A stretch of DNA of 43,364 bases from Oscillospiraceae bacterium (GCA_017829005.1 JAGAJF010000038.1:1-43364), one strand, 5' to 3'. Positions 1 to 9,079 are shown, counted from the first letter of the stretch. Translations and numbers: made by a program. The notes: generated by a model not told the origin, from the sequence alone.

Positions 1-2
1 CA

Positions 3-134
3 CCTTCGGTAAGCTATAAGAACATTGAATTTACGGTTCTGCTCACCGAGGATATGAGAATTGTCAGAATAAAAGCTGTAATAAAGCCAAAAGAAGAAAA
101 GGAGTTACCCGAAGATGAAGACAACAAACAGTAA
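3..134 (+). CDS. 3' end of an unknown CDS (partial, runs off the left edge)
   Basis: One frame stays open from the left edge to a TAA at 132-134, giving a charged C-terminus of about 43 residues rich in Lys and Glu. The other two forward frames stop within the first 20 bases. The ending overlaps the first 20 bases of the next gene, whose ribosome binding site lies inside this frame, so the two are probably cotranscribed and translationally coupled. No family is recognisable from so short a tail. Overlapping ends are common in tight operons, which supports it being real, but no start or motif is visible. Confidence 0.5.
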   Translation, partial: PSVSYKNIEFTVLLTEDMRIVRIKAVIKPKEEKELPEDEDNKQ

Positions 135-1821
135 AAGAATTTCCGCTGCCATTGCCTGCGTTCTTTCCCTTACGCTGATCGCATCGGGCTGTCAGAAAAC
201 TGCGGAGGACAGCAATTCTATCCCCGAGATAGAAACTACCGCTGCCCCCGAGACTGAAGCTGTTTCCGAGACCACCGTTCCCGAGACCACCACTGTACCC
301 GAGACTACCACCGAGGAGACTACTACAGAAGAAACCTCTGAAACAGAAGAAACTACAGAAACTTCCGCAGCATCTGAGACCTCCGAGACCTCAGAGACCG
401 CTCAGGAATGGTCCGAAACAGAAAAGTCAGGCACCATGTATGTTACCGAGAACTGCTATTCCAGAGAGAAGGCTATTATCGGCTCTACTCCCATTTCTCA
501 GCATTACGTTGGCGACACCGTTGAGGTAACGGCTCTTACAGATACAGGCTACTACAAGCTTGCCGAGGGCGGCTTTATCCACTCGGATTACCTTTCCGAC
601 GAAAAGCCTGCCGAGACTACAGCGGCAACTACCACAGCGGCTCCCGAAACTACTGCAGCCATCGAGGAAACTACCAAGGCTCCCGAAAATGACAAGCCCG
701 ACTGGGGAGATACAGACAGCAATTCAGGCGGAAGCTCCGATAATTCCGGAAGCTTCGGCGACGCTATCGAGACCCCCGGCTACAACATCAAGTCCTCCTC
801 CAGATACGCTTACAAGCAGCTTACTGCCGATGAGCAGACACTTTACAACAGATATGTAAACGCTGTCAAGACCCTTAACAGCGTTGTTGAGGTACCCTCG
901 GGTCTTACTTCCGAGCAGGTGGTAAAGGTATACACCATCGTTTATGACTCCGAGCCTCAGCTCTTCTGGATGGGCAACACCATTTCTGCAGGCAGCTCCT
1001 TCGCTACACTCTCCTTCAAGACTACCGACAGAAACGAGATCAAGGCTATGCAGTCCGAGATCGATTCCGCCGCTTCTTCTATCCTTTCAAAGGCTAAGAA
1101 TTACAGCGGTACTGTTTCAAAGCTCAAGGTTTTCTTTGACTCCATCGTTCTTCAGGGCGAATTCAGCAAGTCTGAGTCCGGCTACAACTGCTCCATTTAC
1201 AATGGTCTTACCGCTAAGGGTCCCATTCAGTGTGCGGGCTATGCAAAAACTATGCAGTATCTCTGCGATCTGGCAGGCATCGAGTCCTGTGTTGTAAGAG
1301 GCTCCGACAAGGACGGCAACTCCCACGCTTGGAACGTTGTTTACTGCGAGAACGGCTACTATAATCTGGACGCTACATGGGGCGACCCCATAAACAGCTT
1401 CGGTTCAAGCTACATTCAGTACGAGTTCTTCCTCGTTCCCGACTCCTGGATACATAACATCACTCACTATAACGTAAGCACTCTCCTCAGAAGCAGCGGA
1501 GCTATCAAGCTTTACACTCCTCCTTCCTGCACTAAGGAAGCATGCAACTACTTTGCCGCTTACAACAAGCTCTATGACAGCAAGGCTGATGCTGAGGCTG
1601 CTATGTATGCCGCTATCGACGAGGCTATCGCAAACGGAAAGAATGTTGCCGAAGTAAGAGTAAGCTCCAAGGACGTTTATGACACTCTTATGAGCGATGA
1701 CTATTTCAGGACCTTCCAGAAGTATGCAAAGGGCAAGTCCTCCTCCGTTAAGCAGCTCCAGAGACAGCGCTCCTTTACAGGCGGCGTTCAGGTCGTTCAC
1801 TACGATATCGTTTATAATTGA
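115..1821 (+). CDS. Lipoprotein with SH3-like and transglutaminase-like domains (array member 1)
   Basis: Predicted lipid-anchored surface protein of 568 residues. The signal peptide ends in a lipobox ASG-Cys26. A stalk of Glu/Thr/Ser repeats (about 33-105) leads to an SH3-like beta module (about 106-160, ending FIHSDYL), a second Thr/Ala/Glu linker (about 165-225), a helical segment (about 232-345), and a transglutaminase/cysteine-protease core with Cys373 (IQCAGYA), His404 (SHAWNVV) and Asp419 (LDATWGDP). About 110 residues shared with the neighbouring paralogues follow. AAAGGAG lies about 10 bases before the ATG. It is the largest member and the only one of the five with an SH3-like module, which suggests cell-wall binding. 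The triad is seen; whether the enzyme is a protease, amidase or cross-linking transglutaminase cannot be read from sequence. Confidence 0.88.
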   Translation: MKTTNSKRISAAIACVLSLTLIASGCQKTAEDSNSIPEIETTAAPETEAVSETTVPETTTVPETTTEETTTEETSETEETTETSAASETSETSETAQEWSETEKSGTMYVTENCYSREKAIIGSTPISQHYVGDTVEVTALTDTGYYKLAEGGFIHSDYLSDEKPAETTAATTTAAPETTAAIEETTKAPENDKPDWGDTDSNSGGSSDNSGSFGDAIETPGYNIKSSSRYAYKQLTADEQTLYNRYVNAVKTLNSVVEVPSGLTSEQVVKVYTIVYDSEPQLFWMGNTISAGSSFATLSFKTTDRNEIKAMQSEIDSAASSILSKAKNYSGTVSKLKVFFDSIVLQGEFSKSESGYNCSIYNGLTAKGPIQCAGYAKTMQYLCDLAGIESCVVRGSDKDGNSHAWNVVYCENGYYNLDATWGDPINSFGSSYIQYEFFLVPDSWIHNITHYNVSTLLRSSGAIKLYTPPSCTKEACNYFAAYNKLYDSKADAEAAMYAAIDEAIANGKNVAEVRVSSKDVYDTLMSDDYFRTFQKYAKGKSSSVKQLQRQRSFTGGVQVVHYDIVYN

Positions 1822-1882
1822 TAAATAAAGCGGCACCAAATTATACGGCAAGCCGATATTAAAAGAAAGGAACATTACGAAA

Positions 1883-3223
1883 ATGAAGAAAAGAATTTCT
1901 GCTGTTTGCGCGGCTCTCCTCCTTACTGCTTCTATGTTTTCAGGCTGCGGCAAGAAAACCGAGGACGCTACCCAGGAGGAAACTACCATTAAAATCATTC
2001 AGGACGGCACAGAGGCTCCTTCCGCTGAGGATAGCTCTGCAGGCGGCGTGACCTCCTTTGTGGATCCCGGTGCAAATATCGATCTTGGCGGTGATCAGAC
2101 TGCTCCCGAAATCCCCGAGGTCGAGACAGAAACAGGTCTCCCCGAAAATCACGAGGAGATTGTAAGTATGATCGAGGGCGGCGTTGTTACCGAAAAGAAG
2201 CCCGTTATCACCGAGTATAATGTGGATTACAAGACCCGTTACGGCTACAACACCCTGAACGATCAGGAAAAGGCTCTTTACGCTGATATCCTTGAGGCTG
2301 TCAAGTCCGTAAAGACTAAGGTCAAGGTGGACGACAGCGTTACCGATGAGATGTGGATAAAGGTTTACGGCTGTCTTTATATGCAGGAGCCTCAGCTCTT
2401 CTGGCTCACCTCCAAGAAGGTCGTTAAGGGCAAGCTCTGGTACTGGGAGACAGACCCCGAGATAATCGATTCTATGCAGAAGGAGATCGACGCCAAGGTT
2501 TCCGAAGTCCTCGCTCAGGCTGAGGGCAAGGATACATACGGCAAGCTCAAGGTTTTCCACGATTACATTACCCTCAATAACAACTTCGTCAAGGAAGAGG
2601 GCTTCAATCAGACCATTTACGGCGGTTTTGTAAAGGGTACAGTTCAATGCGAAGGATATGCAAAGACTATGCAGTACCTTTGCGATATGTCGGGTATCGA
2701 ATCTATGGTCATCGTCGGAAGCAACGAGGCTAACGATTCCCACGCATGGAACGTTGTCAAGGTTGACGGCGACTGGTACAACATCGACGCTACCTGGGAC
2801 GACCCCATTCTTTCCGAGGTGGACGAGACTAATGTAAGATACAGATATTTCCTCGTTCCCGATGAGTGGATACACAATAAGTCACACTTTAACATTAACA
2901 AGAAGATATCGGGTACTCAGCTCACCTACTTCACTCCCCCTGCCTGCACCGCTACCAAGTTGAACTACTTCAATGTTACAAATCAGGTTTATTCCGACAA
3001 GGCTTCCGCTGACGCTGCTCTGAAGGAAAAACTCAAGTCTACCGCTGCAAGCAAGATGAGAGCTGCTGAGATACGTGTTTCCGACAAGAGCGTTTATGAC
3101 GCTATTACCGCAGATCTCAAGGATTACGCTTCCTGGATCAAGAGCGAAAATTCCTCCGTTTCTTCTGTAGCCTCAAACTGTGACCCCAACACTCTCGTTA
3201 TCGAGCTTGATCTTATTTACTGA
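1883..3223 (+). CDS. Transglutaminase-like lipoprotein (array member 2)
   Basis: A 446-residue lipoprotein starting 61 bases after member 1 and preceded by AAAGGAA. The lipobox is FSG-Cys22. A linker of about 90 residues is acidic and less repetitive than in member 1. The helical region begins near residue 115 (YGYNTLNDQEKALY). The core carries Cys256 (VQCEGYA), His287 (SHAWNVV) and Asp302 (IDATWDDP), so the triad is complete. The C-terminal module (NYF, then EIRVSDKSVY) matches member 1 closely. Codon use is strongly biased (GCT, AAG, CTC, TCC), as in member 1, which suggests high expression. Members 1 and 2 look like the most recent duplication. Surface processing or cross-linking is inferred; the substrate is unknown. 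Confidence 0.87.
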   Translation: MKKRISAVCAALLLTASMFSGCGKKTEDATQEETTIKIIQDGTEAPSAEDSSAGGVTSFVDPGANIDLGGDQTAPEIPEVETETGLPENHEEIVSMIEGGVVTEKKPVITEYNVDYKTRYGYNTLNDQEKALYADILEAVKSVKTKVKVDDSVTDEMWIKVYGCLYMQEPQLFWLTSKKVVKGKLWYWETDPEIIDSMQKEIDAKVSEVLAQAEGKDTYGKLKVFHDYITLNNNFVKEEGFNQTIYGGFVKGTVQCEGYAKTMQYLCDMSGIESMVIVGSNEANDSHAWNVVKVDGDWYNIDATWDDPILSEVDETNVRYRYFLVPDEWIHNKSHFNINKKISGTQLTYFTPPACTATKLNYFNVTNQVYSDKASADAALKEKLKSTAASKMRAAEIRVSDKSVYDAITADLKDYASWIKSENSSVSSVASNCDPNTLVIELDLIY

Positions 3224-3240
3224 TACTTTTCCGAGCAATA

Positions 3241-4410
3241 ATGAAAAGATCCGATTTTTTACAGGCGCTGCTCTGCGCAGCGCCTGCAATTGCAATAATG
3301 ACGGCAGGCTGTTCAAAGGTCGAAGAGACCACCGAATATTCGGTGGTTCCCGAGCCTGCGGACAGCCTGTCCTCAAATACAGATGCTGACATTGACGACA
3401 GCAGGTATATTTACAGTCAGCTTTCCGATAAGGAAAAAAAATATTACGATATTATCAGAGATGCTGCTCTGAACTTTGAGGACAGGGCTGTTTTTCCCGA
3501 GGCTCTCGACCCCGAGCTTCTCCGAAAGCTGTATATTTCCGTTTATTATCAGGAAGAGGATATTTTCTGGCTGTCAAGTATGTTCTACCGCCCCGCTTCC
3601 GAGTCGGACAGTCTTATGCTGTCCTACCGCTTTTCAAAGGAGGAGAGCGGGAAGCTTCAGGCTGAAATTAACGCTAAAACGGCGGAGATTTTCAGCTCCT
3701 TTGATGATAACACCTCTGATTACCAAAAGCTCAAATGCTTTCACGATCAGCTTGTTTTAAACTGCACCTTTTCTATGGACACCGATTATGTAAACACTGT
3801 TTACGGCGCTCTTTGCGACGGGTATGCCCAATGCGAAGGCTATGCTTTCGCTTTTGACTATCTGTGCAAGGCTGCAGGTATAGACTGCTTTACCCTTTCG
3901 GGAACAAACTCCGAGGGCGCTCTTCACGCCTGGAATGTGGTGAAGCTTGACGGTATGTGGTACAATGTTGACTGCACCTGGGACGATCCCATTCTCTCTC
4001 CCGTTGATGAGGATTTTGTCAGATATTATTATTTTCTGGCGGCTGATTCCGATATTTCGGGAGTTACACATTTTCCCGACAACACGTATTACAGCTATCC
4101 CATCTGCTCCTCTGACGAAAACTATTACAAGCGTGAGGGGTATCTGGCTTCCTCTGCCGACGAGGGCATTTCGCTCCTTGCAAAGGCTATGTCCGATGCG
4201 TTAAGCTGCGGCAGAAAGGACGCTGCCGTGCGATTTTCCGATGAAAAAGCTTACAAAGATGCTGCAAGCAGGCTTTTTGACTTCGGCGAGATCAAACAGG
4301 CTTTTAAATTAGCAAACGACAGCTCAGATGTTAAGGTCACTGACAGGAAATATGTCCGCTATCTTAATGACGACGAGCTTATCATACACATTTCAATGCT
4401 CTACGAATAA
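3241..4410 (+). CDS. Transglutaminase-like lipoprotein (array member 3)
   Basis: A 389-residue lipoprotein starting 17 bases after member 2. The lipobox is TAG-Cys24, and the stalk is very short (about 25 residues), so the catalytic domain should sit near the membrane. The helical region starts near residue 58. The triad is complete: Cys198 (AQCEGYA), His229 (LHAWNVV) and Asp244 (VDCTWDDP). The shared C-terminal module is present (NYYKREGYL, then AAVRFSDEKAY) and the chain ends in a short strand. The ribosome binding site is weak (a CGAG only), so translation may depend on coupling to member 2. The stop is followed at once by the leader of member 4. Confidence 0.86.
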   Translation: MKRSDFLQALLCAAPAIAIMTAGCSKVEETTEYSVVPEPADSLSSNTDADIDDSRYIYSQLSDKEKKYYDIIRDAALNFEDRAVFPEALDPELLRKLYISVYYQEEDIFWLSSMFYRPASESDSLMLSYRFSKEESGKLQAEINAKTAEIFSSFDDNTSDYQKLKCFHDQLVLNCTFSMDTDYVNTVYGALCDGYAQCEGYAFAFDYLCKAAGIDCFTLSGTNSEGALHAWNVVKLDGMWYNVDCTWDDPILSPVDEDFVRYYYFLAADSDISGVTHFPDNTYYSYPICSSDENYYKREGYLASSADEGISLLAKAMSDALSCGRKDAAVRFSDEKAYKDAASRLFDFGEIKQAFKLANDSSDVKVTDRKYVRYLNDDELIIHISMLYE

Positions 4411-4432
4411 TTTTACGGAGAACAAGCAGAAA

Positions 4433-6079
4433 ATGAAAAATTACAGATCATTTGCTTTCAGAGCCGCTGCTTTTGCGGCAGCTCTGCTTTATCTCACCGC
4501 CTGCGGCAATGAGGTGGAATATCCCGATGGGGCGGACACTCTGCCCACTTATTCCGCAACGGGCACTGTTTTGACTGTCTATGACACATCGGAGCATACC
4601 ACTCCCGAAACAACTGTTACCACCTCTCAGACCACTGCTTCGGAGGTGACGACTGTTCCCGAGACGGAATCGGAAACTGAAACAGAGACTGAGACCGTTC
4701 CCTCCGAGAGCGAGACAACACAAAGCTCAGCTCAGTCTTTGTCATTGGAGGACGTTCCCGAGGTGGGAATTTCCGAGTATTATGAGAAAACTCAGACCAC
4801 TCCTCCCCTGCCCACAACTACTGCCGCTCCCTCTCAGACTACTGCTTCGGTCTCCACTGTCGAGTCTGTTATTTCCTCCGTTTCCGAAAGCGCTTCTTCG
4901 GATAATACGTCAACTGCTCAGGTTTCGGAAGAAGGCGTTGTTACATCCTCTGCCGAGACTGTGGTATCATCGGCTGACGTTTCCTCGGGGCTTAATGAAA
5001 AGCTTACAGACGGGCGAAAAAGCAAATATTCGGGCAGGGAGATCATCTCTCACCCCTACAGCTACTACACCCTTGATGAAAAGCACAAAAAGCTTTATGA
5101 CAAGCTTGTAAGCGCTATGCTTGACTGCGACACACAAATTCAGTTTACAAGCGATGAAAATATCAGCTTTGATGATCTTTTTGACACCTATCAGCTCATT
5201 TACAATGACGAGAACAGGCTGTTCTACATCTCCCCCACCATTGAATATGTTTCGGACAGAGCTACGGGCAATATCAGCAGTATGAAGGTGAATTACACCT
5301 TCTCCAAGGAAGAGATACGCTCTATGCAGGCTGAGATTGACGAGGAGACCGATAAGATACTCTCCATGATAACTCCCGATATGAACGATTATGACATCGT
5401 TAAGCTGTTCCACGACTATATTATCATAAACTGCACCTATGACACCGACGCTAAAAACCCTAACAGCATTTACGGCACTCTTGTGGAAAAGGACGCTCTT
5501 TGTCAGGGATATTCTCAGAGCTTTACATATCTCTGCTCCCTTGCGGGAATTGACTCGTTTATCGTTCTGGGCGTGGCGAACGAGCCCCATATGTGGAATG
5601 TGGTGAAAATGGACGGTGATTATTACCACGTTGACCTTACCTGGGACGACCCCGACCGTGCAAAGTCTCCCGATTCCGTAAGGTATGACTATTTCGGGCT
5701 TACAGACGAAAGGATACGTGAGCTGAGACAGTTTGACGACTACGATTACGAGATACCCGAGGCTAAGGGTACTAAGTATCAGTATTACTATTACAATAAT
5801 CTGGTTGCGGGCAGCGTTTCCGAGGCGAAAGCCCTCATTGAGTCGGAGGTTCTGAAGGCAGCAAAAACAAAGGCTTCTACCATTCAGATACTTTGCGCCG
5901 ATGATGAGGTCTTTAAAGAGGTCACTGACGTATTTTTCGGAAACAGCCGTGATAATGTTATCGGTATTTTGGGTAATATAAAGGACAAGGCGGAAAACCG
6001 CTTCAACACCGAGTCCATTTACCATAACAGCAACAGCAGCACAAGAACTGTTAAGATCTTTCTTGAATATCTTGACTGA
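4433..6079 (+). CDS. Transglutaminase-like lipoprotein with long Ser/Thr stalk (array member 4)
   Basis: A 548-residue lipoprotein. The frame is open further upstream into member 3, but the ATG at 4433 is preferred because it is preceded by CGGAG and gives a proper lipoprotein signal with lipobox LTA-Cys24. A stalk of about 150 residues (45-195) rich in Thr, Ser, Glu and Pro follows; such stalks are often glycosylated and span the cell wall. The helical region begins near residue 210. The triad is Cys357 (LCQGYS), His386 (PHMWNVV) and Asp401 (VDLTWDDP). The His motif is HMW rather than the HAW of members 1-3, and the loop before it is shorter. A Tyr-rich segment (YQYYYYNN) opens the C-terminal module. 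It starts 22 bases after member 3. Confidence 0.87.
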   Translation: MKNYRSFAFRAAAFAAALLYLTACGNEVEYPDGADTLPTYSATGTVLTVYDTSEHTTPETTVTTSQTTASEVTTVPETESETETETETVPSESETTQSSAQSLSLEDVPEVGISEYYEKTQTTPPLPTTTAAPSQTTASVSTVESVISSVSESASSDNTSTAQVSEEGVVTSSAETVVSSADVSSGLNEKLTDGRKSKYSGREIISHPYSYYTLDEKHKKLYDKLVSAMLDCDTQIQFTSDENISFDDLFDTYQLIYNDENRLFYISPTIEYVSDRATGNISSMKVNYTFSKEEIRSMQAEIDEETDKILSMITPDMNDYDIVKLFHDYIIINCTYDTDAKNPNSIYGTLVEKDALCQGYSQSFTYLCSLAGIDSFIVLGVANEPHMWNVVKMDGDYYHVDLTWDDPDRAKSPDSVRYDYFGLTDERIRELRQFDDYDYEIPEAKGTKYQYYYYNNLVAGSVSEAKALIESEVLKAAKTKASTIQILCADDEVFKEVTDVFFGNSRDNVIGILGNIKDKAENRFNTESIYHNSNSSTRTVKIFLEYLD

Positions 6080-6090
6080 TACGGAAGGGT

Positions 6091-7314
6091 ATGGTTGTAA
6101 TTATGCTTTGCGGCAGAGGTAAAAACAGAATATTTTGCGCTGCTGCGGCATTTTGCTTTCTTGTCACCGCTCTTTCGGGCTGTGAACATGAGAACCAAAT
6201 TACGGTCATTTCCGACGGCACCACTGTTGAGATCACCGAAAGTGATATTTCCGAGACAGAGCGCTACACCGAGTCGGGACTTTATATCCCCGAAAATATG
6301 GTCACAAAATATGCTTCCCTTGACTATGACGCTCGTATGCAGGACGCTTATGACAGCGTGGTGAGTACCATTATGAACTTTGAGCCTTCCGCTCATATGC
6401 CTCTCACCATTAGCGAGACCGATTATGTTAAGGTGCTTGAGACCGTCCGCTGCGAACAGCTTATGCTGTTTTATCTCAAGGACAGGACCTTAGGCGATTT
6501 TGATAATTTCACCCACTCCTACACCATTGATTTTACCTATAAATTTACGGTGGACGAAGTGAACGATATGCTTAAAGAGACTGAGCTGGCAGCACAGGAT
6601 ATCATTTCACAGCTTGACGATAATATGTCCGATTATGAAAAGCTGAAATTTTTACACGATTATCTCGTGCTTAATGTGGAAAGCTCTGTGGACGGCGAAT
6701 ACGTTGACTCCATATATGGCGCTTTGATAGAAAAAAAAGCCCTCTGCGAGGGTTATGCAAAGGCTTTTTCCTATCTGTGCAATTTATGCGGCATTGAAAA
6801 TATGATCGTTACGGGCTATACGGGCGTTGACCATATGTGGAATATGGTGAAGCTGAACGGAAGCTGGTATCACATCGACATCGGCTGGGATCAGCCTTCG
6901 GAGGCTCTGAAGGCTCAGTATCCCGACCTGATACTTTACCAGTATTTCCTTGTGGACGATGCTGTTATTCAGAACAACCGAAGCATTAACAATTATTTAT
7001 GCGCTCCCCCCGATGCTGAGGCTGAGACCATGAACTATTTCGTTTACGAGGGGAAGTATGCGTCGGATTACAAGGAGGCTCTGGAAATTATCGAGAACTC
7101 CTGCAGAAGCTGCATTGATACGGGCGAAAAGTATTTTATGCTGAAATTTGACTCCTCCAATCTTTGTCTGCAAACCATTTCCGACCTTATCAGACCCGAC
7201 GGAAACGGCGTTTCCGACATTGACAGGATAGTGGAAAGGCTCAATTTCAAGGGTCAGATAAGCTACATTGATTATTACAGGCAGTACCGCATTCTTATTT
7301 TTGTGGTGGAATAA
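6091..7314 (+). CDS. Transglutaminase-like lipoprotein (array member 5)
   Basis: A 407-residue lipoprotein, last of the array, 11 bases after member 4. The lipobox is LSG-Cys31 counted from the ATG at 6091. GGAAGGG lies only 2-5 bases before that ATG, so the in-frame ATG at 6103 is an alternative that would shorten the signal peptide by four residues. The stalk is minimal. The triad is complete: Cys219 (LCEGYA), His248 (DHMWNMV) and Asp263 (IDIGWDQP). It shares the HMW motif with member 4, so the two form a subgroup. The C-terminal module (NYFVYEGKY) is more diverged. A bidirectional terminator begins at the stop codon, closing the operon. Confidence 0.86.
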   Translation: MVVIMLCGRGKNRIFCAAAAFCFLVTALSGCEHENQITVISDGTTVEITESDISETERYTESGLYIPENMVTKYASLDYDARMQDAYDSVVSTIMNFEPSAHMPLTISETDYVKVLETVRCEQLMLFYLKDRTLGDFDNFTHSYTIDFTYKFTVDEVNDMLKETELAAQDIISQLDDNMSDYEKLKFLHDYLVLNVESSVDGEYVDSIYGALIEKKALCEGYAKAFSYLCNLCGIENMIVTGYTGVDHMWNMVKLNGSWYHIDIGWDQPSEALKAQYPDLILYQYFLVDDAVIQNNRSINNYLCAPPDAEAETMNYFVYEGKYASDYKEALEIIENSCRSCIDTGEKYFMLKFDSSNLCLQTISDLIRPDGNGVSDIDRIVERLNFKGQISYIDYYRQYRILIFVVE

Positions 7315-7354
7315 AAAAGCATAGTCTGAGATTTTTCCCTGACTATGCTTTTTC
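7313..7354. terminator. Bidirectional rho-independent terminator between convergent units
   Basis: AAGCATAGTC pairs with GACTATGCTT across a 14-base T-rich loop. An A-run precedes and a T-run follows the stem, so it works on both strands. It ends the five-gene lipoprotein operon (+) and the PAS-GGDEF-EAL gene (-), whose stop is at 7360. Confidence 0.85.
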
Positions 7355-7359
7355 TATTT

Positions 7360-9030
7360 TCAGCCGATATCGACTGTATGGGATTTGAAATTTTCTATGA
7401 GCATTTTCTCAAATTCTGTCTTGCAGACGGGCTTTGAATAGTAATACCCCTGGAGATAATCGGCGCCCATGGTGCGGATTATATCGTCAACTGCCTTGGT
7501 CTCCACGCCCTCTACTACCACGCTGTTGTTTACCTTTTTGCAAAGATAAAGAAGGGATTCGATTATGGCAAAATCCACCTGATGGAAATCTCCGTTGGCA
7601 AGCTCTCTTACGAAGGTATGCTCTATCTTTATTTCGTCTGCGGGCAGCTTTTTAAGAAGCTCCATTGACGCATAGCCCGTTCCGAAATCGTCCAGGGCAA
7701 TATGGAAGCCGTGGGAACGTATCTGCTCGAATATGAGGGCAAGGCTTTCGGGTGACTCCACATTGTTGCTCTCGGTAAGCTCCAGCACAAGATTATCGGG
7801 AGATACGCCGTATTCTTTGGTGGTACTTACAAGATCCTCCACGTAGCCCTCTTCAAGAAACTGACCGTAGGACACGTTGAAATTCACCTTGAAATTGCCG
7901 AACTTCTCCTGCCATTCCTTCTGCTGCTTTACCGCCTGACGCATTACCCATCTTCCTACCAGGTTTATGCCCGAGTCCTCCTCGAGAATGGGAATGAAAT
8001 CCATTGGCCCTGCGTCCTTGATATGCTCGCCCTTCCACCTGAGAAGAGCCTCACAGCCCAGTATCCTTGTTCCTCTTGCGTCCACAAGAGGCTGAAAATA
8101 CAGCTCAAAGCCTTTAAAATCGTGCTCTATACTGTATTTCAGATCCTCCTTGATGGTCATTAACCTCCGCTGCTTTTCATCTATTTCATCGGAATAAAAC
8201 TCAATATTTCCCTTGTTTATCTTCTTCACATAGGACAGCGCAAGCTCCAGACGGTTCACGATCTCGTCCTTGTCGGTCTTTTCATTGCCGTAGACCACCG
8301 CTCCTGCCGATATGGACAGCTCGATCTTCTTTCCGTCCTTAGTCTCGATGGAACGTGCGGCATTTCTTATGCCGGTAAAAATTTCGTGAGCCTCGGCTTT
8401 ATCCGCACCGGGGAGCAGAAGGATAAATTCGTCGCCGTTAAAGCGGAATGCTTTTATGCCGTCCCTGCACAGAGCCTGAAGCCGCTTTGCAAGGGTGGTG
8501 AGAAGCTCGTCCCCGTAGTAGTAGCCGTATGTATTTATAACGTTTCTGAACCTGTCGACCCCAAGCAGCATTACTACTCCGCTGCCTTTGCACAATGACT
8601 GTTCATAGAACTCGTATTTGGTAAGAAGACCTGTAAGGGTATCATATTTATTCTGCCTGTCAAGGCGCGTCATAATGCCTGCAAAGGTTTCAAGCTCGCC
8701 GTTCTTGTCACGGGTCATTGTACCCTTACATTCAAGCCAGACATATTTTCCGTAGCGGTTCATGGCACGGTACTGACAGCTGTGATTTTCCTTTTCTCCC
8801 GAAAAGACTGCGGAAATGTCTTTAAAATAGATCTCTCTGTCCTCAGGGTGTATCCTTTCGCCCCAGACATCTCCTGCATTGACGAAATATTCACCCGGAA
8901 GATCAAAATAGCTTATAGCGTTGGGCGACCAGCGGGAAAGATCCTTTTTTACGTCGCACACATAGATATATACATTATCCGATGCGTTGGCAAATGCGTC
9001 AAACAGCGGATTGTTCAGAACATCTTCCAT
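7360..9030 (-). CDS. PAS-GGDEF-EAL cyclic-di-GMP signalling protein
   Basis: A 556-residue cytoplasmic protein that probably hydrolyses or senses cyclic di-GMP. The start at 9030 is chosen because AAAGGAGG ends six bases before it; an ATG at 9036 would abut the Shine-Dalgarno. A PAS fold covers about 10-122 (HPEDREIY, then GRYVWLE-like GKYVWLE). The GGDEF domain covers about 125-285 with signature NGDEF at 198-202, so the first Gly is Asn and cyclase activity is uncertain. The EAL domain covers about 300-540 and has EALLRW (327-332), ELTES, DDFGTG (447-452), a Lys in IKIE and EGVE (507-510), as expected for an active phosphodiesterase. There are no membrane segments, so the PAS domain probably senses a cytosolic signal. 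It is monocistronic, with a consensus promoter upstream. Confidence 0.9.
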   Translation of the reverse strand: MEDVLNNPLFDAFANASDNVYIYVCDVKKDLSRWSPNAISYFDLPGEYFVNAGDVWGERIHPEDREIYFKDISAVFSGEKENHSCQYRAMNRYGKYVWLECKGTMTRDKNGELETFAGIMTRLDRQNKYDTLTGLLTKYEFYEQSLCKGSGVVMLLGVDRFRNVINTYGYYYGDELLTTLAKRLQALCRDGIKAFRFNGDEFILLLPGADKAEAHEIFTGIRNAARSIETKDGKKIELSISAGAVVYGNEKTDKDEIVNRLELALSYVKKINKGNIEFYSDEIDEKQRRLMTIKEDLKYSIEHDFKGFELYFQPLVDARGTRILGCEALLRWKGEHIKDAGPMDFIPILEEDSGINLVGRWVMRQAVKQQKEWQEKFGNFKVNFNVSYGQFLEEGYVEDLVSTTKEYGVSPDNLVLELTESNNVESPESLALIFEQIRSHGFHIALDDFGTGYASMELLKKLPADEIKIEHTFVRELANGDFHQVDFAIIESLLYLCKKVNNSVVVEGVETKAVDDIIRTMGADYLQGYYYSKPVCKTEFEKMLIENFKSHTVDIG

Positions 9031-9079
9031 AGTCATCCTCCTTTGCTTTATATTGCTGAAAATATACCTTCTGAATATT

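Noticed and set aside
240-430. Glu/Thr repeats of array member 1 as a tandem DNA repeat or CRISPR-like array
   Set aside because: Repeats are short, irregular and in frame within a lipoprotein stalk; no CRISPR repeat-spacer pattern occurs anywhere in the window.
1940-2875. Long open frame on the minus strand opposite array member 2 (and similar at 4967-6025)
   Set aside because: No Shine-Dalgarno or start context; such antisense frames arise from the biased codon use of the lipoprotein genes, and the plus-strand products have clear motifs.
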